DNA from: Xanthobacter aminoxidans
Lineage (GTDB): Bacteria > Pseudomonadota > Alphaproteobacteria > Rhizobiales > Xanthobacteraceae
Length of the DNA: 64,000 bases
Assembly: GCF_023571765.1 (NCBI RefSeq)
Contig: NZ_JAMJXC010000001.1
Location: 124,001-188,000, forward strand
Reading direction: 5' to 3'
The notes under the pieces are model-generated. The model was not told the origin of the DNA. It worked only from the letters and a program-made list of their open reading frames with translations, and ran no database searches. Of the stretch, positions 27,901 to 35,257 are shown piece by piece. A program made the translations under genes and the position numbers. Positions within the stretch are counted from its first letter, which is position 1. Every line of letters begins with the position of its first letter.

Positions 27901-29019
27901 ATTCGGAAAATCAATCCTAATAGCGGAACCGCTCCGATTTTTCGATCAAGACGCGACAAAGACATCACCGCACAAATTTATGATCGCCTCCCCGTCTTAG
28001 TGAACCGCTCCGGCAATGAGCCAGTAGTTGTGTGGCCGTTGCGATACGTTCGTATGTTAGATATGGCGAACGACAGCGGTCTCTTTCGGACCCGTGCCGA
28101 ACTTGAGAGCGAAGAAGGCGCTTGGCCCATCAACGGCAATTGCTTCGCATCATCTGCCGGGCAGTGGGTGCCGCTTTACGAGGGCAAGATGGTGCAGGCA
28201 TTCGACCATCGGGCCTCAGACGTCGTACTGGCGGAGGCCAACGTTTTTCGTCCCGGTCAGGGCGCCGACTTGACCGATGAGGAACACTGTGACACCGCTC
28301 GCCTGCCCAATCCGCGCTATTGGGTGCCGGCGTCCAAGATTGGATGGGCCGCGCCCACCGACTGGTGCGTGTCGCTCAAGGATGTCACATCAGTCACGAA
28401 CGCGCGCACCACCATCGCCACGATGATCCCACGCTACGCCGCCGGGCATACCCTTCCCGTACTCTTTCCCGAGAAAGGCGATGGTCCGCCCAGTTATGTC
28501 GAGTTCGCACCCTTGGTACTCGCAAATTTGAACAGCGTAGTCTTCGACTATCTCGCTCGGCAGAAAGTCCATGGCAATCACCTTGCTTGGTATCTGCTAG
28601 AGCAGCTCCCTACCGTCCCGCCTGCCGCCTATACTCGCGCCTTTGGCACGAAGGCGGCCAAAGACATCGTGCGGGATGCGGTACTCGAATTGACCTATAC
28701 AGCCCACGATATGGCTCCCTTCGCCCGCGACATGGGCCATGTGGATGCGTCGGGCGCCGTCCTGCCGCCCTTTGTCTGGGACGAGGGCCGCCGACTGAAG
28801 CTCCGGGCGAAGCTCGATGCGCTCTATTTCATCCTCTACGGCGTATTCGATCCTGCCGCACCGGGGCAGAGCCGTGACAACATCCGATATATTTTCTCGA
28901 CCTTCCCGATCGTGGAGCGGGAGGAGGTGTCAAGATACGGCCGGTATCGCAGCCGCGACATGACATTGGCCTGGATCAACGCGCTCATGGCAGGACAGCC
29001 GGACGTGGAGATAGAATAA
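24901..29019 (+). CDS. Single-chain restriction-methylase (type IIG / Eco57I-like), 1372 residues
   Basis: Start chosen at ATG 24901; TTG 24865 and TTG 24916 (with AGGGGGA upstream) are alternatives. The N-terminus is a PD-(D/E)XK nuclease: Asp96 in VPDGLLFAD, then Glu127 and Lys129 in VVECKRW. A helical linker leads to an adenine-N6 methyltransferase: motif I DPAMGSGHFLVSLV at residue 518 and motif IV NPPW at 811-814. A large C-terminal region (~900-1372) would contain target recognition. Cutting and methylating in one chain is the type IIG plan. BREX PglX and DISARM DrmMI are similar methylases, but no BrxC/PglZ or Drm partner is present. GC falls in the recognition region (27.6-28.4 kb), suggesting exchange. 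Confidence 0.85.
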   Translation: MQGEALSDSASFISGALFTTDYLADAIKHTEAYRSVDAASLRARLAEIAVPFPKSIRTNESQTEDDFIWPVLGALGWSDSLRQQNLTASGRDDVPDGLLFADAASKVAANAQAEQWRRYAHGLCVVECKRWARPLDRASGKDETTAPSTQMLRYLRRIDDLTSGRLRWGILTNGSRWRLYWAGARSVSEQFLEIDLARVLALDGADLFASDADREHWLRVFAVLFSREAFLGTGVDRRTFHERARADAAFYEEKVASSLSELVFTTVFPNLAGAIAEAAPDAPLTEVRDTALVLLYRLLFLLYAEDRALLPVNDKRYDDYALRNLRLDVGRRVSNGDAFSTSATRIFGHVADLARIIDRGDTSVGIPPYNGGLFAADGTPLLGRVRIADAIMAGALDALSYERSTGERRYINYRDLSVQQLGSIYERLLEFELIRREDGTLSVRPNLFARKNSGSYYTPDELVGLILAQTLEPLIIERLGTFRTALAGLDPEESEAVRRRALREADPAEAILRLRICDPAMGSGHFLVSLVDMIADHVLDAMAEAAVLGGELGYVSPLAEKIEDIRTTILRNARAAKWAVDEAQLDDRHIVRRMVLKRCIYGVDKNPMAVELAKVALWLHTFTVGAPLSFIDHHLRTGDSLFGLWVRDAIDKAAARGGGELLYAAALKEAQSAASAMQVIERLVDVEIAEAHQSADTFFGIKAQVAPLDAFVSFLHALDWLDLKSREDKAAVRAWLDGQFGNPIDIAGGRAQPQFGRVRRDEGERFAAILKRAHALIAEERFLNWQIAFPGVWSNWEGRERDGGFDAVVGNPPWDRIKLQQVEWFAARKPEIALAQRASDRARMIAALKAEGAPLFADYEKAEARAADTARVARKSGHYPFLAGGDTNLNSLFIERAHALVKQEGMVGVLVPSGIASDQSSAAFFRQVTSNRQIHAVIDFFNRRYDGSLFFPDVYYRFKFCAYVAGGEARTFKEASYGFFIRELAEIENPDRVFALTADEIRKINPNSGTAPIFRSRRDKDITAQIYDRLPVLVNRSGNEPVVVWPLRYVRMLDMANDSGLFRTRAELESEEGAWPINGNCFASSAGQWVPLYEGKMVQAFDHRASDVVLAEANVFRPGQGADLTDEEHCDTARLPNPRYWVPASKIGWAAPTDWCVSLKDVTSVTNARTTIATMIPRYAAGHTLPVLFPEKGDGPPSYVEFAPLVLANLNSVVFDYLARQKVHGNHLAWYLLEQLPTVPPAAYTRAFGTKAAKDIVRDAVLELTYTAHDMAPFARDMGHVDASGAVLPPFVWDEGRRLKLRAKLDALYFILYGVFDPAAPGQSRDNIRYIFSTFPIVEREEVSRYGRYRSRDMTLAWINALMAGQPDVEIE

Positions 29020-29066
29020 TTACATGATTTGAGAGAAACCAATACTTTTGAGCTAGAGGAGACCTC

Positions 29067-30158
29067 ATGCCCATCCATCACAGTCTCTGGCGCGTCGGCG
29101 CACAACCGGCGCGGCTGGTTGAGGCGAGCCTGCCCAGTGAGGCGCTGTTGGAAGACATGATCGTCGCCGCGCCGGATATCCTCTCTCGGCAATGGATGAT
29201 GATCGGCCGGCAGGAGGACACCGGCTTTTCCGGCCGCATCGACCTCCTCGCCCTCGCCCCCGATGGCACGCTGATCCTGATCGAGTTGAAGCGCGGCAAG
29301 ACCCCGCGCGAGGTGGTGGCGCAGGCCCTCGATTATGCCACCTGGGCCGAAGGATTGCAGGCGCAGGACCTCAATCGCATCTATGCTCGCTTCTCCAAGG
29401 GCGGCAGCCTCGACGACGCCTTTGCGGCAAGGTTCGGCCAGAAGCTCGATCCCGACACGCTGAACCAGAACCACCAGATCGTTATCGTCGCATCCGAGCT
29501 GGACGCCGCCAGCGAGCGCATCGTTGGCTATCTCAACCGCCGCGACATTCCCATCAACGTGCTTTGCTTTCAGGTGTTCGAGACCGATGCCGGCCAATTG
29601 CTGAGCCGGGCCTGGTTGCTCGATCCCATCGAGACGCAGGTGGCCGCATCGAGCAGCAGCGCCTCCGGCGAAAAGGAGCCGTGGAACGGCGAATTCTATG
29701 CCAGCTTCGGCCACGACGGCGAACGCGATTGGGAAGACGCACGCCGCTACGGCTTTATCAGCGCGGGCGGCGGCTCCTGGTATACGGGCACGCTGAAGCT
29801 GCTGAAGGATGGCGATCTGGTGTGGGTGAAGGCGCCCGGCTACGGCTTCGTCGGCGTCGGCCGCGCGCGCGGCAGCTCCGTCCCCGCCTCCGACTTCACC
29901 GTGACGGACGAGGCCGGTGTCGAGCGCCCGGCGCTGGAGGTGATGAAGGGCCATTACCGCAGCGTCGCCGACGACCCGGAGCGGTGCGAATATTTCGTGC
30001 CCATGGAATGGCTCGCGACCCGGCCGCTCTCTCAGGCGGTGAACGAGACCGGCATGTTCGGCAACCAGAACACCGTCTGCGCCCCGCGCACCCCGAAATG
30101 GCGCCATACGGTGGAGCGGCTGAAGGAGCTGTTTCCGGGATGGGATAAGGGGGTATGA
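29067..30158 (+). CDS. NucS/DUF91-like PD-(D/E)XK nuclease with a possible EVE-like C-terminal domain
   Basis: 363 residues, preceded by GAGGAGACCTC. The nuclease core has Asp59 in GRIDLLAL and Glu73-Leu-Lys75 in LIELKRG, with the 13-residue spacing of the DUF91/NucS group, and then EVVAQALDYATW. Residues ~230-300 (YGFISAGGGSWYTGTLKLL; GDLVWVKAPGYGFVGVGRA) look like the beta-barrel of PUA/EVE domains, which bind modified bases. That second assignment is tentative. It follows the restriction-methylase by 47 bp in the same direction, suggesting one operon. Proposed role: an accessory nuclease in the same defence module. Confidence 0.75.
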   Translation: MPIHHSLWRVGAQPARLVEASLPSEALLEDMIVAAPDILSRQWMMIGRQEDTGFSGRIDLLALAPDGTLILIELKRGKTPREVVAQALDYATWAEGLQAQDLNRIYARFSKGGSLDDAFAARFGQKLDPDTLNQNHQIVIVASELDAASERIVGYLNRRDIPINVLCFQVFETDAGQLLSRAWLLDPIETQVAASSSSASGEKEPWNGEFYASFGHDGERDWEDARRYGFISAGGGSWYTGTLKLLKDGDLVWVKAPGYGFVGVGRARGSSVPASDFTVTDEAGVERPALEVMKGHYRSVADDPERCEYFVPMEWLATRPLSQAVNETGMFGNQNTVCAPRTPKWRHTVERLKELFPGWDKGV

Positions 30159-30200
30159 TCGAGCCGCGCGACGTGCTGTGGAGGGGGTAGCCTGAGCAAT

Positions 30201-30222
30201 TGGGGGTACATTTGGGGGTATC
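30201..30222 (+). repeat. GGGGGTA repeats, probable integrase arm sites (right)
   Basis: TGGGGGTA at 30201 and 30213, the same word as near the left end, 60-80 bp inside the right attachment repeat. Their presence at both ends fits an attP with arms on both sides of the core. Confidence 0.6.
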
Positions 30223-30254
30223 AAAAATTCACCAAAAGATTATTTTCTTTGAAA

Positions 30255-30270
30255 TCAGATATATATCTGA
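30255..30270. repeat. Perfect 16-bp palindrome next to the right attachment repeat
   Basis: TCAGATATATATCTGA, fully self-complementary, 11 bp before the attachment repeat and set in AT-rich DNA. Candidate site for an excisionase (for example the AlpA-like protein) or a DNA-bending factor. No direct evidence of use. Confidence 0.4.
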
Positions 30271-30281
30271 ATTATTCGTTG

Positions 30282-30313
30282 CCTCTCCTGGCACCATTTA
30301 CCCTTCCGGGTAG
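30282..30313 (+). repeat. Right attachment repeat / start of a second integration end
   Basis: CCTCTCCTGGCACCATTT then ACCCTTCCGGGTAG, matching 20694-20727 with one G missing. The similarity does not stop here: the following ~450 bp also match the left end of the island, so this is both the right edge of the first element and the left edge of a second. Confidence 0.8.
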
Positions 30314-30448
30314 ATCCCAAAAGCTCCGAAAACCCTTGTAGGCACTCAATTCTCCGGTTCAGCAGGTTCCGGGGGTGTCTGGGGGTATCCGTTGGCAGCC
30401 GGCAAATTTGGGGGTATCTGAAACGTACCCCCATTGAGGGCGCCCTCT

Positions 30449-30766
30449 ATGCCCCTGACCGACACGGCCATCCGCGCGGCCAAGGCCGGCGACAAGCCCT
30501 ATAAGCTGGCGGACGGTGGTGGTCTCTATCTCCTGGTGAACCCAACGGGCTCCCGCCTCTGGCGGTTGAAGTACCGCATCGAGGGCAAGGAGAAGCTCCT
30601 CGCCATAGGCCCCTATCCCGATGTGACGCTTGCCAAGGCGCGGGCGCGGCGCGACGACGCCAAGAAGGCGATCATAGACGGCGCCGACCCCTCCGCCCGC
30701 GAGAGGCCGTCAGGGGAGGAGGCGATAGTGGCGCCGTCCTTGCCGCTTTCAAGCTCGCCGTGGTGA
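30449..30766 (+). pseudogene. Truncated second copy of the P4-type integrase
   Basis: The first ~85 codons are near-identical to the integrase at 20875; similarity fades around GEEA and the frame stops after 105 codons (counting from ATG 30449), ending ...SLPLSSSPW. No catalytic domain remains. Its 5' flank (30314-30448) also matches that of the intact gene but has one TGGGGGTAT unit less. Remnant of a related element that was in tandem and was later deleted. The 58 bp between it and the lysR stop show nothing further. Confidence 0.85.
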
Positions 30767-30824
30767 ATCTGGGGTTCGGCCTTATGAGCCCCCCACCTAA
30801 AAATCCGGGGCTGTCCAGATCGCA

Positions 30825-31796
30825 TCAGCTCCTCGACGCGATCTGACGCGCGCCCTGCTCCAGCACCGCGTCGAGGCCGAGTTCCGGATGGAGTTCCGTG
30901 ACCACCGCGATGTCTTCCTGGATGCGCGCGATGATCCAGTCCCGCACCTCGGTCACGATCGCGCGCGTGGCCTTGTCGCGCGACCGCACGAACTGGCAGT
31001 GCCGCCCGGTGGTCATGAGGCGCGGGCTCGCGGGGATGAGCATCTTGTTGCGCAGCCAGTGGCAGATCACGTTCAGCCAACCGAGTGCCACGCCCTGACC
31101 CAGCAGGGCAGCCTGCACGACGATGGCGTAGTCCGAGAAGATCATTGAATTGACGGGCGAACTCGGGTCCTCCGGAAAGAAGAGGTGCGACCAGTTCGGC
31201 TGCGCCTCGCTCAGGAAGATGAGGGTTTCCTCCGTGGACTTCGTCGGGCCCCGGTGCGCGTCGCTGTAGCCGGGACTGCAGATGGGCAGGAGAATCTCGG
31301 GCATGATGTAGGCCGCCTCGTGCCGCTCGTCCGGCCCGTTCACGAAGCGCATGCCGAGGTCGACGTCGGTGACCGGCCCCGTCAAGGCGGACATGATGAG
31401 TTCGAACCGAAGTTCCACCGTCGGGAAGGTCCGCTTCAGTTCCGCCATCCGCGGCATGATCCAGTGGGTGGTGAACCCGGTCGAGACCGAGAGCGTCACG
31501 GTATCCACGCCGGCATTGCGGTCCTCGATTTCGCGCAGCGCGTGCTCGATGCCGGAAAATCCCCGCGAGATGGCTTCGTAGAGAATGAGCCCGGGCTCGG
31601 TGAGCGTCACGCCGCCGGGCAGGCGGTTGAACAGAGTGGTCCCGATGTGGTCTTCGAGCCGGCCGATCATCCGGCTGACGGCCGCCGGCGTGACGTTCAG
31701 CTCCCCGGCGGCGCGGGCGAAGCTGCCGCAGCGGGCCGCCGCCTCGAACGTGAAGAAGCCATTCATGGACGGCAGGGCGAGGCGGATTTTGCGCAT
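30825..31796 (-). CDS. LysR-type transcriptional regulator (GcvA-like)
   Basis: 323 residues. The N-terminal winged HTH reads FEAAARCGSFARAAGELNVTPAAVSRMIGRLE, followed by GTTLFNR and a LysR substrate-binding domain. The VTPAAVS form of the helix is typical of the GcvA subgroup. It diverges from the amine uptake/oxidation cluster that starts at 32016 and is its probable activator. A 13-bp palindrome touches its start codon. Confidence 0.92.
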   Translation of the reverse strand: MRKIRLALPSMNGFFTFEAAARCGSFARAAGELNVTPAAVSRMIGRLEDHIGTTLFNRLPGGVTLTEPGLILYEAISRGFSGIEHALREIEDRNAGVDTVTLSVSTGFTTHWIMPRMAELKRTFPTVELRFELIMSALTGPVTDVDLGMRFVNGPDERHEAAYIMPEILLPICSPGYSDAHRGPTKSTEETLIFLSEAQPNWSHLFFPEDPSSPVNSMIFSDYAIVVQAALLGQGVALGWLNVICHWLRNKMLIPASPRLMTTGRHCQFVRSRDKATRAIVTEVRDWIIARIQEDIAVVTELHPELGLDAVLEQGARQIASRS

Positions 31797-31809
31797 TTAC
31801 ATAATGTAA
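31797..31809. promoter_or_regulatory. Probable LysR binding site
   Basis: Perfect palindrome TTACAT-A-ATGTAA, abutting the LysR start codon on one side and lying in the 219-bp gap shared with the ABC-transporter operon. It has the T-N11-A shape of LysR boxes. The rest of the gap (31810-32015) holds a run of eight T's inside a CCGGG/CCCGG dyad and no further gene. Confidence 0.55.
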
Positions 31810-32015
31810 CTTAGCCGGGATTTTTTTTCAATTGAACCCGGTGCGCAAGATTGGTCTTCTTAGCCGCAACGAAGGCCCAACAAGGGCCGATAAAAGCCAG
31901 AGACACAGGGGAACGGCATCGCGATCGCGGATCGGCCCGCGCCAGCGCACGGGCTTTTTCGTCCGGTGGCACATGCGATGTAACGTTGCCGCGTTGCTTT
32001 CCAGAGCGGGGCGAG

Positions 32016-33107
32016 ATGAACAGGCCTGCATCTTCCGGAACCGTTGGCGTATCCATCCGGAACGCCACCAAACACTACGCCGGGTTCTGCGCCCTCAACG
32101 ACGTGAGTCTTGAGGTGGCGCCCGGCGAGTTCGTCTCCGTGCTTGGCCCCTCAGGGTCTGGCAAGACCACGCTGCTGGGCATTCTCGGCGGCTTCGTCCA
32201 GCCCTCCTCCGGGTCGGTATTCCTCGGTGAGCGGGACATCACGTTCGCCCCGCCGCACAAGCGCGACATCGGCATCGTGTTCCAGAACTACGCGCTCTTC
32301 CCGCACATGACCGTCGCCGAGAACGTGACCTTTCCGCTCCGCGCCCGCCGCATGCCGAAGTCCGAATGGCCGGCGAAGCTGAAGGCGGCGCTGGAGATGA
32401 CGGAGCTCGGCGGGTTCGGCGACCGCAAGATCCACGAACTGTCCGGCGGCCAGCGCCAGCGCGTCGCGCTCGCCCGGGCGATGATCTTCGAGCCGCGGCT
32501 GATCCTGATGGACGAGCCGCTTTCGGCCCTCGACAAGCAGTTGCGCGAGACGATGCAGATCGAGCTCAAGCATCTGCACCGCAAGCTTGCCGCCACCATC
32601 ATCTACGTGACGCACGACCAGCGCGAGGCGCTCACCATGAGCGACCGCATCGCCATCATGAACAAGGGGCGTGTGGTCCAGGTGGATGCGCCGGAGCGGT
32701 TGCACGACCATCCGGTGGATTCCTTCGTGGCCGGCTTCATCGGCGAGGCGACGCTTTTGCCGGTGTCGCGCATCGACGACAATTCGGTGGACCTCGGCGG
32801 CACCCGCATCGTCTCGGCGCGGCCGATCCCGCACAATCTCAAGCTGTTCCTGGCCGTGCACTCCGAGAAGCTCACGGTGGTGCAGGACGGCGGAGACACC
32901 ACCGCGAACATCCTCTCCGGCACGGTGTCGGAAACGCTCTACCAGGGCGAGAGCGTGCGCATCTTCGTGGATCTGGACCACGGCGTCCGCCTGAGCCTGC
33001 GGGTGCCGAGCAATCACGAAAACCGCTCCCGCATGAAGGCGCCGGGCGAACGCATCGCCGTCCGGCTGCATCCCGACGACACCATCGTGGTGCCTCAGGC
33101 GCCCTGA
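32016..33107 (+). CDS. Polyamine-type ABC transporter ATP-binding protein
   Basis: 363 residues from ATG 32016; the open frame extends upstream but without protein-like sequence. Walker A GPSGSGKTTLLG, Q-loop QNYALFPHMTVAENV, signature LSGGQRQRVALARAM, Walker B LILMDEPLSALD, His switch THDQREAL. The C-terminal TOBE-like domain (residues ~270-363) is usual for PotA/PotG importers. Works with the solute-binding protein and two permeases encoded 2-5 kb downstream. Confidence 0.93.
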   Translation: MNRPASSGTVGVSIRNATKHYAGFCALNDVSLEVAPGEFVSVLGPSGSGKTTLLGILGGFVQPSSGSVFLGERDITFAPPHKRDIGIVFQNYALFPHMTVAENVTFPLRARRMPKSEWPAKLKAALEMTELGGFGDRKIHELSGGQRQRVALARAMIFEPRLILMDEPLSALDKQLRETMQIELKHLHRKLAATIIYVTHDQREALTMSDRIAIMNKGRVVQVDAPERLHDHPVDSFVAGFIGEATLLPVSRIDDNSVDLGGTRIVSARPIPHNLKLFLAVHSEKLTVVQDGGDTTANILSGTVSETLYQGESVRIFVDLDHGVRLSLRVPSNHENRSRMKAPGERIAVRLHPDDTIVVPQAP

Positions 33108-33149
33108 CACCCCCGCTCCCGAATTCGACATCCACAAGGAAAGCGTAAG

Positions 33150-33872
33150 ATGAAGCTCTCTCAGTTCAAGGTCCTGACGTTCGACGTGGTCGGCACGCTC
33201 ATCGACTTCGAGACGGGTGTCCTGAACGCCGTGCGCGCGCTGGGCGGCCCGAAGGCCGCGGCCGCCAGCGACGACGACATCTTCGAGCCCTACAAGCGCG
33301 GCCGCGACAAGTTCTATGGCCGCTCCTCCTTCGCCATGAAGGACGTCTACCTGTCCCTCGCCGCCGAACGGGGCTTCCAGAACGACGAGGCCACCGCCGA
33401 GGCCTTCCAGCTCGCCGTCTTGCGCTGGCCGGCCTTCGCGGATTCGGTGGAGGCGCTGCGCCGCCTGCGCAAGAACTTCCGCCTGGTCGCCATGACCAAT
33501 GCCGACCGGACCGCCTTCTCGGCCTATTCGGCAACCCTTGAGAACCCCTTCCACGACAGCGTGACCTGCGACGAGACGGGCTGTGCCAAGCCGGATCCGC
33601 GCTTCTTCGCCTTCAACAAGGGGCGCCAGTCCGCGCACGGCTTCCGCCAGTCGGAAATCCTGCACGTGGCGCAGAGCCAGTATCACGACATCGGCGTCGC
33701 CAAGGCCGAGGGCTATACCACCTGCTGGATCGAACGACGCCAGGGCCAGAAGGGCTTCGGCGGCACGCCGGACCCGAAGGTGCTGACCAAGCCGGACTTC
33801 CACTTCTCCACGCTGAAGCAGCTCGCCGATGCCGTGGATGCGGAGCTCGACACGTCCCGCGTGGCCGCCTGA
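33150..33872 (+). CDS. HAD-superfamily hydrolase (haloacid-dehalogenase-like)
   Basis: 240 residues. Motif I is FDVVGTLID: the nucleophilic Asp10 is present, but the second Asp of phosphatases is Val12, as in haloacid dehalogenase-like members. Motif II MTNADR and motif III/IV KPDPRFF with HVAQSQYHDIGVAKAEG follow. The substrate is unknown. Lies between the transporter ATPase and the oxidase gene in one direction, so it belongs to the same catabolic operon. Confidence 0.85.
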   Translation: MKLSQFKVLTFDVVGTLIDFETGVLNAVRALGGPKAAAASDDDIFEPYKRGRDKFYGRSSFAMKDVYLSLAAERGFQNDEATAEAFQLAVLRWPAFADSVEALRRLRKNFRLVAMTNADRTAFSAYSATLENPFHDSVTCDETGCAKPDPRFFAFNKGRQSAHGFRQSEILHVAQSQYHDIGVAKAEGYTTCWIERRQGQKGFGGTPDPKVLTKPDFHFSTLKQLADAVDAELDTSRVAA

Positions 33873-33890
33873 GCGAGAAGGCAGAACCTC

Positions 33891-35195
33891 ATGGTCACCC
33901 CCGCGCTCCCGACCGACATCCCCTCGCTGTGGCAGGCGACTTCGGTCGCGCGTCCCACATTTGCGAGCGCGGGCGGAGACCAGAGCTTCGACGTGGCTGT
34001 GATCGGTGGCGGCTATACCGGCCTCACCACCGCTCACTATCTGGCCAAGGCCGGCCTGTCGCCGGTGGTGCTGGAGGCCAACGGCATCGGCTGGGGCGCG
34101 AGCGGGCGCAACGGCGGCGTGGTCTCTGGCAAGTTCCGGCTCGGCTTCCGCGACATCGCCAGCCGACATGGCATCGACACCGCCCGCCGGATGCACGATC
34201 TCGGGCTCGAGGCCATCGCGCATGCGGGCGAGATCATCGCGGAGCTTGGCATTGAAGGGGCGGACTACCAGCCCACCGGCTCGCTGCGCTGCGCCCACAA
34301 TGCGCATACGCTCGAACAGCTCAGGACCGAAGCGGAGTGGCTGCGCAGCGCGCTCGGCGACACGGCGATCTCCATCCTGAGCGCAGAAGAGGTCGCGGCG
34401 GAGACGGGCTCGCACGGCTTCACCGGCGGCATGCTGAACACCCATGGCGGGATCATCCACCCGCTGAACTACGTGCTGGGCCTCGCCGCCGGGCTCAAGG
34501 CGGCGGGGATTTGCGTCTATGAGCGCTCGCCGGTCATGAGCCTGCGCCGCGAGGGGGCGGGCGTGGTGATCGAGACGCCGGCGGCGCGCATCACCGCGCG
34601 GCAGGTGGTGATCGCCACCAATTCCTATTCGGACCTGACGCCTGCCACGGCGTGCGTGCGCACCTCCATCATCCCGTTCCGTTCCGCCATGATCGCCACC
34701 GAGCCGCTCACCGGCACGCCCGGCGCCCATCTGCTGCGCACCGGGCGGAGCTATACCGAGACGCGGCGCATGATGCGCTGGTTCCGCAAGGCCGGCGATC
34801 GCCTGCTCTATGGCGGCCGTGGTGCCTTCGGCAAGACCGACCGGGAGAGCGCGTTCACCGCGCTGGAACAGGCGATGGTGCGGCAGTTCCCCGAGCTCCA
34901 GCAGGTGAAGGTGACGCACCGCTGGTCCGGCCTCGTCGCCATGACGCTGGACAGCCTCCCCCATCTCGGACGCCTCGACGACCGGGTGGTCTATAGCGTG
35001 GGCTACAACGGCACCGGCGTCGCGCTGGCCTCCGGCATCGGACGGCATGTGGCGGATCTGGTGACGGGGCGCCAGCCGGATCTCGGCCTCATCACCCGGC
35101 AGCCGCTCCACCCCATTCCATTCTATGCCCTGCGCGAGCCGGCGGTGCGGCTGGTCGCAGGGGTCTATCAATTCCTCGACGCCATCGGGAGATGA
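33891..35195 (+). CDS. FAD-dependent amine oxidase of the DAO family (PuuB-like)
   Basis: 434 residues. The FAD-binding Rossmann motif is VAVIGGGYTGLTTAHYLAKAG near residue 40, followed by GWGASGRNGGVVSG, typical of gamma-glutamylputrescine oxidase and related glycine/sarcosine-type oxidases. The C-terminus contains the second FAD contact (YSVGYNGTGVALASGIGRHV). Expected to oxidise a primary or secondary amine to an aldehyde or imine with H2O2 release. The clustered polyamine-type importer suggests a polyamine-like substrate. Confidence 0.88.
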   Translation: MVTPALPTDIPSLWQATSVARPTFASAGGDQSFDVAVIGGGYTGLTTAHYLAKAGLSPVVLEANGIGWGASGRNGGVVSGKFRLGFRDIASRHGIDTARRMHDLGLEAIAHAGEIIAELGIEGADYQPTGSLRCAHNAHTLEQLRTEAEWLRSALGDTAISILSAEEVAAETGSHGFTGGMLNTHGGIIHPLNYVLGLAAGLKAAGICVYERSPVMSLRREGAGVVIETPAARITARQVVIATNSYSDLTPATACVRTSIIPFRSAMIATEPLTGTPGAHLLRTGRSYTETRRMMRWFRKAGDRLLYGGRGAFGKTDRESAFTALEQAMVRQFPELQQVKVTHRWSGLVAMTLDSLPHLGRLDDRVVYSVGYNGTGVALASGIGRHVADLVTGRQPDLGLITRQPLHPIPFYALREPAVRLVAGVYQFLDAIGR

Positions 35196-35257
35196 CGGCG
35201 GACGAGCAGACAGCTTCCAGAAGGCAAGGGCCCGAAGCGGCCAAGAGGAGAAAAGGC

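Larger units (their letters stand above)
20694..30313 (+). mobile_element. Genomic island integrated at tRNA-Leu(CAG), carrying a restriction-methylase/nuclease module
   Basis: About 9.6 kb bounded by direct repeats of the tRNA 3' end plus flank (20694-20727 and 30282-30313). Contents in order: P4-type integrase, hypothetical protein, AlpA-like regulator, HTH/zinc-ribbon protein, second tyrosine recombinase, large type IIG-like restriction-methylase, NucS-like nuclease. All genes are on the plus strand. GC is visibly lower in 22.2-22.9 kb and 27.6-28.4 kb than in the flanks. No conjugation, replication or capsid gene is visible, so any transfer would depend on a helper. Confidence 0.88.

Noticed and set aside
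24901-29019. BREX PglX or DISARM DrmMI
   Set aside because: The methylase would fit, but the N-terminal PD-(D/E)XK nuclease and the lack of BrxC, PglZ, BrxL or Drm genes favour a stand-alone type IIG enzyme.
30740-30830. Insertion-sequence fragment causing the integrase truncation
   Set aside because: I saw no terminal inverted repeats, target duplication or transposase-like translation at the break.
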